Of a stretch of 64,000 nt of DNA, positions 32,618 to 45,600 are shown piece by piece (position 1 is the stretch's first letter; the number at the start of each line of letters is the position of its first letter). The stretch covers positions 15,447,337 to 15,511,336 of the forward strand of contig NC_087080.1 in NCBI RefSeq assembly GCF_026151205.1, in the 5' to 3' direction. The stretch is from Bolinopsis microptera. Lineage: Eukaryota; Ctenophora; Tentaculata; Lobata; Bolinopsidae. Made by a program: the position numbers and the translations under genes. The notes beneath the pieces are model-generated. The model was not told where the DNA came from and ran no database searches. It was given only the letters and a program-made list of their open reading frames with translations.

Positions 32618-34255
32618 CGGAAAAAACCTACATTTTAATATACTTTAATATGGTCAGCCGCCCCCCCCCCAATTAAAGACGATTATAGGGCTTATTTAAG
32701 TGTTTCTACACAAAGTAGTACACCTTCAACTTAAATCCTTAAGTCTTGTGAAATGAATTCACAAGATCTTTTGCTATCAAGTATCAACCACTTACACGTA
32801 CAGTACTGTTTTTTTTTTCGGGAAGATAAAAGCGTTCGAACTTCGATGATTCGATGAGCTTATATTAGGAATATTAGCACATCTCATTACATTGTCCATT
32901 GTTGTTAACGGACTGACCCGGCACGCGCTACTTCGTAGCACTTGCCCCAGCCAATATACTTATTCGAAGAAATTTAGACGAGTATCATCCGTAAATTCAT
33001 TACAATAACCGTACAAATAGATTCCTGCAGATCCCGGAAAGTTCTAATCGGACTGCAAGTATTACTATCGGACCATCGGACTTAATACTTTAATACAATA
33101 TTACGTAATACTAATGTTATGTGATTGTACATATTACGTTATTCGTCGAAATTAATTGTCGAACCTTGATCATTTATTTATTTCCGGAACATCTTCGATT
33201 CTCTCAGAGCTCAATTAGTTTAAAAAGAAGGAATCAAATCTTAAACTGTTGTTATTATATCGTTGAGAATGGTTTTGGGAGTCTAAAAACCAGAGAGTTA
33301 AGTTACTTAACATTAGATAAATTACTTGACTATCTGCAATATTTCCGAGTAGATCAGGTGAAGGTATGACTATGATAACAGTGGTAAACGGTAACGAGTT
33401 GCTGGTTGGTGGCTTATCTTCATCCGGGTATGATTTCACTATAAAAATCGAATTCGGGGGAAATCATAATGTAATATAACGCTATATCATTTCAATCATT
33501 CGTCCTTAGCGCGGGGCACAACGACAAACTGAACCAGTCTAGCGTCTTTAACTTGCTTAGAAACTATTGGTCTCGTGATAAAAATCCCGACTAGATTGAA
33601 ATTTTTATTATTATGATATAATGTGACCTACATCAAAAATTAATAATGTTTAAAATCAAATTACAGTTTTCTGTTCCACAATAACGAAGGTTTGTTGAGT
33701 AGCAGACTCAGTGATAGTAGAGTTATAATATTCTACCGGTTAACAAATTATATATTTCTTGACATATCGACAGAGTGCCTAATCCAGTTTTGTTCGGTGT
33801 CCAGGTGTGACGTTGGTTATTCTAGGTAGCTACACGAGTTCCGAATTATTTTTCTGTTTTAAAGAGGTGGCTTTTAAGTTGTTTCAGCAGTTCGTGAGAA
33901 ACGTTTGGCCGGCCGAGGACTGAAACAGCAAATTTAAGCTGCAGTATAACTATAAGTAGCGGTACCAGGATTTTGTATACTGGATCTGAATTGTCTAAAT
34001 CTTAGGTTTAAGAGTTAAGGAGTGCACTGTCCTTGTCCGTGGTTTGCACACCCAACTTGAGGGAATCGCAGGTTTTCTACACTCCTTATATGGGCATCAC
34101 GTGTGGTATACACTCATTCAAGTAATAATCTTCGGGTACGTGGTTGTAATTTCAGTTTCACGTCTAGTTCTTATACCCAAATTATATTATGGGTATCGTG
34201 CTGCGATTGTTAAGCGCCCTCGTATCGTTGCAGGCTCCAAATTTTATATCGGCTT
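32618..34255. other. Non-coding, no gene seen
   Basis: AT-rich sequence with short accidental frames only. Confidence 0.45.
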
Positions 34256-35080
34256 GCAGGATGTGGGTTTTATAATCTAGGCAGGATGTGGGTTCTATAA
34301 TCTAGGCAGGATGTGGGTTATATAATCTAGGCAGGATGCGGGTTTTATAATCTAGGCAGGATGTGGGTTTTATAATCTAGGCAGGATGTGGGTTCTATAA
34401 TCTAGGCAGGATGTGGGTTCTATAATCTAGGCAGGATGTGGGTTTTATAATCTAGGCAGGATGCGGGTTTTATAATCTAGGCAGGATGTGGGTTCTATAA
34501 TCTAGGCAGGATGTGGGTTTCATAATCTAGGCAGGATGCGGGTTTTATAATCTAGGCAGGATGTGGGTTCTATAATCTAGGCAGGATGCGGGTTTTATAA
34601 TCTAGGCAGGATGTGGGTTTATAATCTAGGCAGGATGTGGGTTCTATAATCTAGGCAGGATGTGGGTTCTATAATCTAGGCAGGATGTGGGTTTTATAAT
34701 CTAGGCAGGATGCGGGTTTTATAATCTAGGCAGGATGTGGGTTCTATAATCTAGGCAGGATGTGGGTTTCATAATCTAGGCAGGATGTGGGTTTTATAAT
34801 CTAAGCAGGATGTGGGTTTTATAATCTAGGCAGGATGCGGGTTCTATAATCTAGGCAGGATGTGGGTTTTATAATCTAGGCAGGATGTGGGTTTTATAAT
34901 CTAGGCAGGATGCGGGTTCTATAATCTAGGCAGGATGTGGGTTTTATAATCTAGGCAGGATGCGGGTTTTATAATCTAGGCAGGATGTGGGTTTTATAAT
35001 CTAGGCAGGATGTGGGTTTTATAATCTAGGCAGGATGTGGGTTTTATAATCTAGGCAGGATGCGGGTTTTATAATCTAAG
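34256..35080. repeat. 25-bp minisatellite, 33 units
   Basis: The unit is GCAGGATGTGGGTTTTATAA plus TCTAG. It varies at T/C in the ninth base and T/C near base 14, and one unit lacks a T (about 34616). The array is 825 bp, exactly 33 x 25, hence nearly free of indels. Confidence 0.97.
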
Positions 35081-38000
35081 CGGCTATGTGTCCACAAAAG
35101 GTATCCCGCCCGTTAAAAGATAAAGTTTATAGAGCTCATCTCAAGTTTCGTTTCAAGGGTGTACCCATGCCTCTTTATCTACTTGCTTGATATGACCTGA
35201 ATATTTTGTTTCACGTTACCGTATCTTCATGTCCGAAATGTAACCGATAATTAACTTCCTGCAGCCTTGATCCGATAATATATTCCGGTCTCAGTCCATT
35301 GGAGTTAATTTGATTTGGTTAGATGTCCCTGAAGGGGTTCACTTTGCCAATCATGGCTCCTTTCTGGCTGCCGTTGGTCTGTTTCAAATTGCACTAATTT
35401 CTTCCTTTTAATTTTTTAAACAAATTAAATGTTTTTACACGTATATGCTGTGCACACACGTTGCCGGTATACTGCCCGCCTTGCAAGTTTGGTGAGTGAG
35501 TCGTACTGTTTCCGTATTGTGTCATTCGTTGAGAGAGAAAGAGAGTTGAACTGGTGTAATACTTGCGTCACTCGCTGCTTCTTTGTTTACCTCGACTTTT
35601 TATTACTTTAGATAAAATATTTGCTTAATTTTACAGTGGGTTGAAATAACAATCCCCCTTCCATCCCCCTATTTAGATCATCCTTTCGGCCAGGTTTATT
35701 GTCTTAAGTTCCCGGGTTGTGAGCCTAATGGCTCATATTGGGATATATTACAGTTGCAGCTGAACTGAGGTGGCAGCGGCGGTTGCCACGGCGGCGGTTG
35801 CAGCGGCGGTTGCATGTTTGTTTATATAAATCATCTTCCGTGCACACTGCTGGATGTTGATTGCTCTAAATTGTCGGTGTTTGCTTGTTTTGAGACGACT
35901 GTCTGCTTCTCTGCTAAAATGGGGGTGTTTATTCGTTCAGTTTGGCCTTCTTATTAAATGTTGAGGCTTTAAATAAACCGTCTACACAGAAGCTGATCTT
36001 AATGTACCGATCATGATTTTATTAATAATTATACCATAATCCCTTTACAGAACGAAACAAACTCCTTCATTATTCGGCCCCCAATACCCTAATTCCGGTG
36101 TACACACTTCACTGTCACATTTACTTCCTCTTTCCCTGCTCCTTGTTCTCTTGTCCCGTAACTTTATACGTTTAGTTGGTGCTCGGATCATGAGTTGTGT
36201 GTTCGTGACCGGATAGACGACATCTTTTACTCAGATTCTGCTTTTTTGTTGTATGTTTGCTGTTATTTCTATTCGATTTTTAATATTTGCTGCTTATTCT
36301 AGCCCAGTCTACCAAAAGGGTAAAATTGTACCCTGACGACTAAAACTAGCCGTTAAAGTAGATTTACCATCGTCCTAATTCAAACATAATATGACCAAAT
36401 ACTAAACTATACCCTCTAATCGAAACTGTGATAAAATATTTAAAACTATGGGGCTTAGAATAAAATGTTGTGGAGTTATTTTTTGGGAGATTTCTGGAGC
36501 CTTTATAGAGAGATTTCCTGAAAGACTTCTGGAACAGTCTTCTTGAGCCTTTCATAAACTGTAATCAACTTATCCCGCGAATAAACCCCTCCTCAGGCTT
36601 AAGTTGAAAGTTTAGTGTTCTGTTATTACCGCGTAACTTAGCCTTCTAGCTCGAGGTGAATTTAGGATTGTTTCTTAACGAGGGCTAGGTAAATTTAGGA
36701 TTGTTTCATAATAAGGGCGACATTGTAATCAATTGAACATGTTGCGTTAAGTCGATCAGCCTAATATTCACACTTTCAAGTCTGATGCTGTACAGATTTG
36801 ATAAAATATTCGAGGACTGAATTATATTAAAAATCCCGATTAGTTTAGATTGAATAACGATAAAATTAACTACAAAATGACAGTTTACACTCTCCGTACT
36901 GCAATCCAGCCTTTAATCTACACAGCATTGGCTACCGATTCCTCATTCCAATTTGTTATTTAGTTCTAGATTCTTTTGAAATCAGCCAATAATAGTTGGG
37001 TCATGGACATTGGACTTGTTAGCCAATAATACAGCCATAATTCGACAGTGGCGTCCAAAATGTCCCCAAGAATATGTTTTCAGGACGCTTTCACAATTTT
37101 TTCCGTTCACACTCTTTTGTAAAAAGACAATAGTGAAAGGTTACGAATGGACGTTTTTGCAGAAAAACGTGGATTTTGGAGAACGAGATAGGTGGGTTTA
37201 AATATGTCGTCCGTCCTTTCGTTAGTTACCATGACAACTAGCGCGCAGTGCAGCGCGCGAGTATTGCTTGCGGAGATATGATGTATATAGCTAGCATGTC
37301 AATAAATGCGCGGCGTGAGTGTATTAATTAATGTATAGTATTAGGTAATGAGCCCAATTTGTACGTGGCATGCGTACTCGTAGTATAGTGTACTATGTGT
37401 ATATTATTATTATGCAGTGAGCTGATTAGAGCTTATATTTATAAATATAGTGAACGGAAATCTAGCGTCCGCCAAAACGAAACAACGGGCGCAATTCTTG
37501 TTGAAAAGGCATCCGACACAACAAGGTTTTGAATAACACCTGAGTAACTAAGAGGACTATAGGAACTAAGTAAACTACCTCTGCAAAGGTAGTGGAACGT
37601 GTCTTTACGAAAGTAGGAGCTTTTGGATGACCGGAAAATCAATCAATGGTGACATGTTGATTTGAAGTTTGAACTAGATGCCGTGTCAGAGGTAAAAGTA
37701 TGGGTTAAAGATAAGATTTGTATAGACTGTGGTCATTCCTCAGCTCTTTTGATCGGGTATCAACCTTTTCTATGGAAGTAATCGTCTAAAATAGGGTTAA
37801 GTTATATTAGGAAGCCAACATAGTGACCAGATATGGGTATTGATGTCATTGCTTTAATTCATCGATTCAAATTCGTTTCACTGCATATGCTGTAGGATAC
37901 GTAGCGTTTCTTGAAAACGTACCTTTCAAGAAAATTTCTGATTTTTTCTGATTAGCTTTCGTGATGTCAGTTTCTGACGAAATTAAATAGTTAAATCGAC

Positions 38001-39669
38001 TTTTCTACGTCATACTCATATTCTGAAATTGTGTTGATTAATTTACAACTATCAAGATTCACATCTGGTCAGACATTACCATTGTAATTTGACTTTTGAA
38101 TCGTTTAATCCGTTTAATCATTAAAAATTTGACGCCGAATTTTATTTCAAACAAAATATATAACCGTAAAATAGGTTTTAACGAAATTGGAGAAAATATG
38201 AATATAAAACTGATTCAATGTGTCGAATATGAAAACTTAATCGCAGTTCTATTTAATCTAAACTTCAGATCTATTTCTAATTTTGTTGCGTTAGTTTTTG
38301 ATGGAATATGTCTGCGGGAATACACTTTAAGCGTATTACAAAATTTAATTTAGAAAAATTATTTCGCGTATTTCCTTAAAAAAAGTTGTACGAGGTTTCG
38401 AGAGAAGATGATCTAACCCTTCGAATGTTTCTATTTACAGTCTTGATCACAATCGTATCTTCTACAATCTTTATCATCCGTATTTACGTTATCGCGGACT
38501 TCAAGTTTCAATCCGCACATCATGATCAAATTAAATCCTCCCTTGCATAAATTTTGCAATTGCATAAAATCATACCTGCAGGATTCTTATTTTACACATC
38601 AGGCCAGGATCAGGGCGTTATTGCATTACAAATATTATGGGAGTTAGGGAAGCTTAAATGAAGCTTGTGGATGTAATGATTTAATCACGATATATTTTTG
38701 GAGTTAACTGAATTATGTACAGTTCGATTCTACTCAAGACAGCGAGACTATGCCCGCTTGTACATTTGCGGATACATTTTTGTTGTGGTGTGGGTAAAAT
38801 AATTTTGAGAAACGTACCATTTCAGGCGAATAATTTAATTTGAATTTATCAAAATACTTCAGTCGGGGTCTTATTAAGATTGAAACTTGATTCTCACAGA
38901 CCCGTAACTTCGTTCAAGATTTAGCAGAGTAATTCGATAATAAAGTCCAATAATTAAATTAACACAGCAGAATTTCTATACCCTGCAATGACACGAACTG
39001 AACTGTTTTTTAGTGTTAGTTACCCAAACACTTAAACTTGCGCAAATGAGGCTTAGCGCCTAGGTCTAGATTAAATCCGTCATTTTATTTCTTTATCAAG
39101 CCCTGCGATGGAATATTAACGTGTCCCCCCCCTCAAACAAGTCCTGTTTGATCTCGCATATTCTTCGTGTATTTCTGTAGGACATAGAGATGTAGCTAAA
39201 TTACTTTCCATCGTTGCCTGCGAGTCGCGACATGATTTCTCCTATCAACTTTACGTTATGACATTCCTAAAGTTGGTCCAAAAAGTATTACATGTCCTTA
39301 TCCGATGCTGTAATCGCTAAATTGGTATTCCTTCGGATCCAGTAAGCCTGATTAGAATTCAGTGACATCAAAACGTTTCGAACTTTATGGTGTGATGTAT
39401 TGACTGACTCTATTCGTAGCTGTCCACATCATCATTCAACATTCATAATTTGTTCTTTGATTTTCAAATAACTTAAGGCGGTAAATTTCTTCGAAACTTA
39501 CTGTTTCAGTCGCAGCTGTAGAGACATGCTTTTTTGTAGCTTGTTGAACTTTTTTTGTTGTTGGTCGGAATACTACAATTAGCCGATATTGATCTTTAAT
39601 CTTCTTCACTCTTCTTCACTCTGCAGTTGTTCAACCACTAAAACCTTGATTTGTTTCAGCGATGCCAAT
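35081..39669. other. Intergenic, upstream of the multidomain gene
   Basis: No gene is recognised. A GGCGGTTGC-type triplet-rich patch lies at 35768-35815. The part next to 39670 probably holds the promoter and 5' UTR of the following gene, but I see no clear core element. Confidence 0.45.
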
Positions 39670-42600
39670 ATGCTTTCGGTAGTTTTATTGACGCTCTTCC
39701 TCGCTCAGTCTGCTGCCCAGCAGCAGGTCAGCAGAGATACCGAATTTAAAGGTTTGTTTTTCCGAATATTAGTACTCCTAATACATATATATAACTATAT
39801 ATACTGATATATAACTATACATTAGTATATATATAACTATATGTATAACTATATATTAGTATATATATATAACTATATATTAGTTACTCTTTTCTTAATT
39901 TATTATTCATTGTTAAACCACAAATGAACTCAATCACTCAGATGAACCTTACCTAAAACATTTTAAATTTTGCCTTAATTTTATCAGCTGAACTTTAATT
40001 ATGATTTACTGTTGTACTTGTACAACGTTTCAGATGATTAATATTGTGTTTTTTTCTAGAAATAATTGGTGTTGATAAGAATGGAGAAACGCACACGTAC
40101 AATGGTCTGATAACCAAACATTGGGTCAGAACCCAACGGGATGAAATAAAGATTAGCAAGGTTTGTCCTCTACTGATCAATGTGCAGCCACTAACCTGGT
40201 TAATGAGTCACCATTTTATGAGAAAATCGACGTTTTATGCTTTTATTTGCCTTAAATGTTATGAATAACTTAAAAATAATATCATTTAGTTTTAAACTAA
40301 TTACAACACTACAAATCTATTACATTTATTGAGAAAATTATGTAATGTAACGTGATGGAGGTTCTTTAAGCGGGAAATTCCAGTCCAAACCCTGGAAACA
40401 TGACATAAAGGATTTGTTTTACTTGTTGCATGAAAAGCACTAATACATTGTTTCCAAACGTTATGTTGGCCGTACTTCAGGCAGATGTGAATCCAGAAGA
40501 TGGGGCGATTTACGCCGTGGAACTGGGGTCGGCTGTAGTTTACAAGAAAAGTAGCCTCAGTCAGCCGTTCACATACGTCGACTGCTGCGCGACGGCTTTC
40601 ACCTTTGTTGGTGAGTACATTATTTGATACATGGTTTCAGAAAATTGCTTTTCTAATCCGATCTTTGGATTGTAGTGAAACAGCTAAGCTAATTAAAAAA
40701 CCTCGTGTCCGAATTTAAAGTTTTCTATAAAAGATTATGTTTCAGATTCCCCAATCGAAGGACTGCCGACAAATATCAAACTGCTTGTGGTAGATGGGCT
40801 CAGTTTATTCGCCCTGCGCTACTTTAACGACCAGCCCCTAATCAGTTTTGAAATCAACGTGAATATCGTGGACATTGCCTCTGTTAATGGAGTGGTGGCT
40901 GCTGTCAGTGACAGTGGGCGACTCTATGAGCTAAGCTTGGCCAAAGGATTCGTTCATTTCAAGGATATCACCAACACCTTCTCTCCTAAGTTTGCTAAGA
41001 TGAAGTCTATCAGCGCGTGGAGAAGCAAAGGTAGGTGTCTCGTTGTCAAGAACAGAGAGAGAGAGAGAGAGAGTCTCGTTGTCAAGTGTGTCTCGTTGTC
41101 AAGGTGTCTCGTTGTCAAGGTGTCTCGTTGTCAAGTGTGTCTCGTTGTAAAGTGTGTTTAATATTATTGAGTGAAGCTAAATTGTTGGTTCATATTCAAG
41201 CTATTGTTACTTCACACAGTGCACCTATATTATGTAACTGTAACTGTGTTTGTAACCACGCAATTGCAAAGTTTGGATAATTAATTCGATTAGTTCTAAT
41301 TAAAAGTCGACAACTCTTGAATTGAAGCCCTTCAAGCACAACTACCGGCTTACGCCTGCAAGACCTGAGCAGTTTGTAAATTGTATACATTATCTGTAAT
41401 GGAAGCCATTAATGATTATGGTTTTAAAACTTTCAGGAAAGTTCCTGGCCACAAGTGATAAGGATGATGTATGGATGAGTCCTGTCAACCTCAGGAACTG
41501 GGAGAACTTCGGAAATGGCAGATCCTGCTGCGCAATTTCTGTGTTCGAGGTTCCCAACATTGGTATGTTACATTGTAATTCATGGAGGCTTATCGTTTCT
41601 TAGTAGATGAGCACAATTAACTATATAATTAATCACCGTTGAACGACAGACTTGAGCCATCTGCAACATACCAGATATACATTATACATTATACATTATA
41701 CATTATACATTATACAAGGATGTCTGAAGTCTGATAGATTAACAATATATTGTGTTCAATGATTGATAAGATAATGCTTGAGATAATTAAACATAATATT
41801 ATTATTATGCAGAGAGTTTTGCTGAGCAATCGTTCCCCTACTGCACACAAGTGAACCTGCAGGGAGTAACTCTGACTGGTAACGGAAATTGCAAGGTTCA
41901 AAAACAAGCTTTGGGAGTAAAGCAGTACGAGGTCATCGAGTAAGTAGAATAATACAGAATTAAAACTAAAACTTTATATTATATTATGGTATATTATACA
42001 GTATACCAAAACTATGGCCAATCATTTCTATGTTTAAATTCTAACTTGGCGATTAATACCAACAAAAAATTACCATTTAGTCTAGAATCACCCTGCGTCG
42101 ACGTTATGGACTCTGATGCAATTTACCCCACCGCTCAAGACCTGATGAGTGACTACAAAATCGTCATCAAGGCTACCTACGAATACCCTGCTTCCAAGAT
42201 TGGAGTTGCTTTCAACTACCAGGATGCCAATCGATTCGACTACATCTATATTGAGTGAGTATTAAGAAATAAATTAAAAATAGCGTTGAACAGACCCTGA
42301 GTATAATCCCATCAACTTCCGTTTCATCTGCTATAAAAGATCTTCAGTAATTAACCTAGCTACTTTCAGTCCAGCAAACCGAAAAGAGTGTTGGGGAATG
42401 GGATACATGACGGCGTTTGGTCCAGTTGATCGAGCTAACTTGAACACTGGATGTCCTGGTGGACCGCCTTTATCGGGGGTTCCCTTCACCCTGGAGGTAG
42501 ATAGTTTAGTATTCGGTGTTTTTATGTAGGTGTGGTATTTGCCGTAAAGTGAAACTAAAGAGTCATTGAGAAGGTCCGGAAAATTCGGACATATTAGGTG

Positions 42601-45600
42601 GATATGTTTATTATATAATTTATATTTTTAAACACCCATCAGATCCAAACGATTGAGAGACAAGTGATCGCCAAATTGGACGGCTACACTATTTTCTCCC
42701 GATATCCTAACTACGAGAATATGGCGGCTGGAGGTCTCATCATCTGGTCTCAATTTAATAACGCTGCTCCAGTTTTGTCGCAAGGTAAACATCTCTAATC
42801 ATTTTGGCTCCCTGATACCATAGGAATCACCAAAAGCTTCAGATTATACTGACAGACAATCTAAAACTTACTATGTAACACGTAGATACTGCATTACTAT
42901 CATATTCAACTTGCGTTGATTTGTATTTTTACTATTTACACTATTTCTTCGTAATGATTTTGAGGATTATCAATTTGCAGGTATCGGAGTATGCTACGTT
43001 CCCGATGAAAATGCAGAGGCAGAACCACTAGCGGAGTCCCGACAGCTGGTTACTTCTGACTACGATGAGGACGTTGTCTCCAGAGACTTCATGGTCTTCA
43101 CCAATGACTACAGCACTGAAAATGGAGCTGATGTCACCGAAAGTACTTTGAAACAACGGAGTACTACCTCTGTCACCACTTCCGCTCCAGTCTTCACTGA
43201 GCCACCAGAGGATCAGGGAAACAACGTGAGTCCTGATTTAACCGAGTTAATATTGCCAAAACCCACAACAATCTTTTAAACAGTCGCAAATTCAACAGTG
43301 CATTATAATGATACAAAATCCAACAGTTCGAGAATGAAGTGGATCAGGACCCAGCCGAATCTGCTGACGGTTCAATTGTTCTGATTAGTGACGGAATCAG
43401 ACACGACTACTACTTGTATAAGGAGGCAAAAGGGTTCACCTCTGCTAACAGAGCGTAAGTTACTATTTATTTCTACATTTAAACTTCAGCCACTTCTTGA
43501 ATTTTGTTTTCATGATCATCTGCGTGTGGGTGGTCATTCGGAAAAAATTGTCACGAATTATGAATACAAAATAGCACCCCATTCCTTTAAAAGTGGGTAC
43601 TCCACGTATTGTTTTCCCAAACTTGGCTGGACGCATGTTCTAAATATGGATTTTGTATGCGTTTTAATGTCTGTAGTGTCTACATTATGGAATTACTAAA
43701 ATGGCCGTTACGCAACTCGTTCGTGCTCGAAGCTGAGAATTGTTTTTCCTTTGTCGGCTATAAACGAAGTGCTCACGTTGAAATTAAAAACCTACTCGCT
43801 GTTTCAAAAGTCCCGTAGCGTTAAAACATCTACTCTACAATTGCATTGTTTTCAGTATCCTATTTTAAATATTGTCAAATTGTACGATTATCATTTCAGG
43901 TGTGAAAAGTTGGGCATGACTCTGTTGCTGATTGAAGACGAGGTTCAGAACGCAAGGATTGCAATGCTCCTACTCCAGGAGGAAGTTGACCGGGTAAGCT
44001 GCTTTAAGAATGATTTAATATTTATAAAAATAAAATGTCATACTGCTCCGTGTTAATTATCCGTGATTGTAATGTAAAAGTTGAGAAAAAACAATTAGGA
44101 TTTTCAAATTTCTGCCTTCAGGTCTGGCTGGGAAAGTTCTGGCTGGAGGATTGGGTAATCACCCTTCACGACGGAACTAGATTAGATTTCAGGAACTTTG
44201 AAGATGATCCCGGACGAACAAGTGCCCCGATATTCGCTACAATCAGAGCTGATGGCTTCTGGGACGCAGTAAACGGCCGGGACAGGTAAAAAACGAATTA
44301 ACATTTTAATAAGACAATATTTTTAGCTGTTGGAAGTGTTATTATATAAACTTTTATTAACAACGACACTGCAAATAAAGTCAGTTTTCAGGATAGTTAA
44401 GAGTGTTCAAGAAATACTACACAATTATAATTGTTATTTTATATTTGCTCAGATATTTCTTCGTGTGTCAACGATCAGTGGACGTTGAGATTGATCGGGA
44501 CAGTAATGAAGTAGATATTAGAAAGTTAGATATAAAAGACGATGATGGGGATATCCGAGGGTCCATTGAAGAATCCTACGATCATCCACCCACGATTGTT
44601 AAGGTTTGGATTTTTGATCTTGTTATCGAATTTTTACAAACACATTGAAGATGTTTCAGGCTTCAGTGTAAAAACGTGTTCGCTGTTTTACTTTTTATCT
44701 TAAATTGGCACAGTAAAACTCGACATTCTTGCCATCCCAAAAATGACTTTTTAAAAACTGATCGTTTTTATAAAATTCACAATTAATGATATCAGGGACC
44801 AGTCAACGTGACTGCTCAAGTCGGAGACACAGTTACCTTCAAATGTACTGCATCATCCAAGCCTCCTTCCACAGTCATCATTGTCAAAATTGGTAAGTTT
44901 GCTATGAGAATGAATTTTTGTTAAGAAGCAAAGTTGAACGTATGTTTTTGGAGTTGTGGTTCGATTGGTCCTGTAACATCCCCACAATTACACCGGTAGC
45001 AGATATGAAGTCATATTTTCGTTACCTTAAAATTAAGAATTGTATCTTTCAGATGACGAAAACCAGGAATTGCCTTCAATCGGAGATGCAACCCAACTGA
45101 ATGATGAATCACAGCGAGTAACAACAATCATTGAGCTTGAATCCGTGACACGTGATGATGCTGGAAAGTACAGCTGTATCGCCCAGAACGAGCTAGGAGA
45201 AGCCAGTGCCCCTGCTTGGCTTATCATTGAAGGTAAGGCTACTGTCAGAATCTGAATCTGTTATCTGGTGATGAATCTAAACTTCAGATTGATCACCATG
45301 TTCCATTTTTAGGTACAACCTGATCCCACAATATGTTTCACAATTTTGTTTGTAGTATGAATTATTTTAATTTTTGGCTACAAACCTGCAAACCAGCAAA
45401 AATTAAGATCGCGGGATAATTTATGATTCCAATTTAATATGGACATGAAAGATTTTTTAAAACTAAAAGTTAGTGCGAGGAGACGAGCGATCTAACTTGG
45501 CACATTCCCAGATTTGGACTCCTTGGCACTAGAAAGACCTACCTGTATGTTCTGGGGTGACCCTCATATTACCACGTACGATGACAGGATGTACAACTTC

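Noticed and set aside
33121..33369. Eighty-two-codon frame in the gene-poor region
   Set aside because: Codon composition is that of AT-rich background, with no splice or polyadenylation context.
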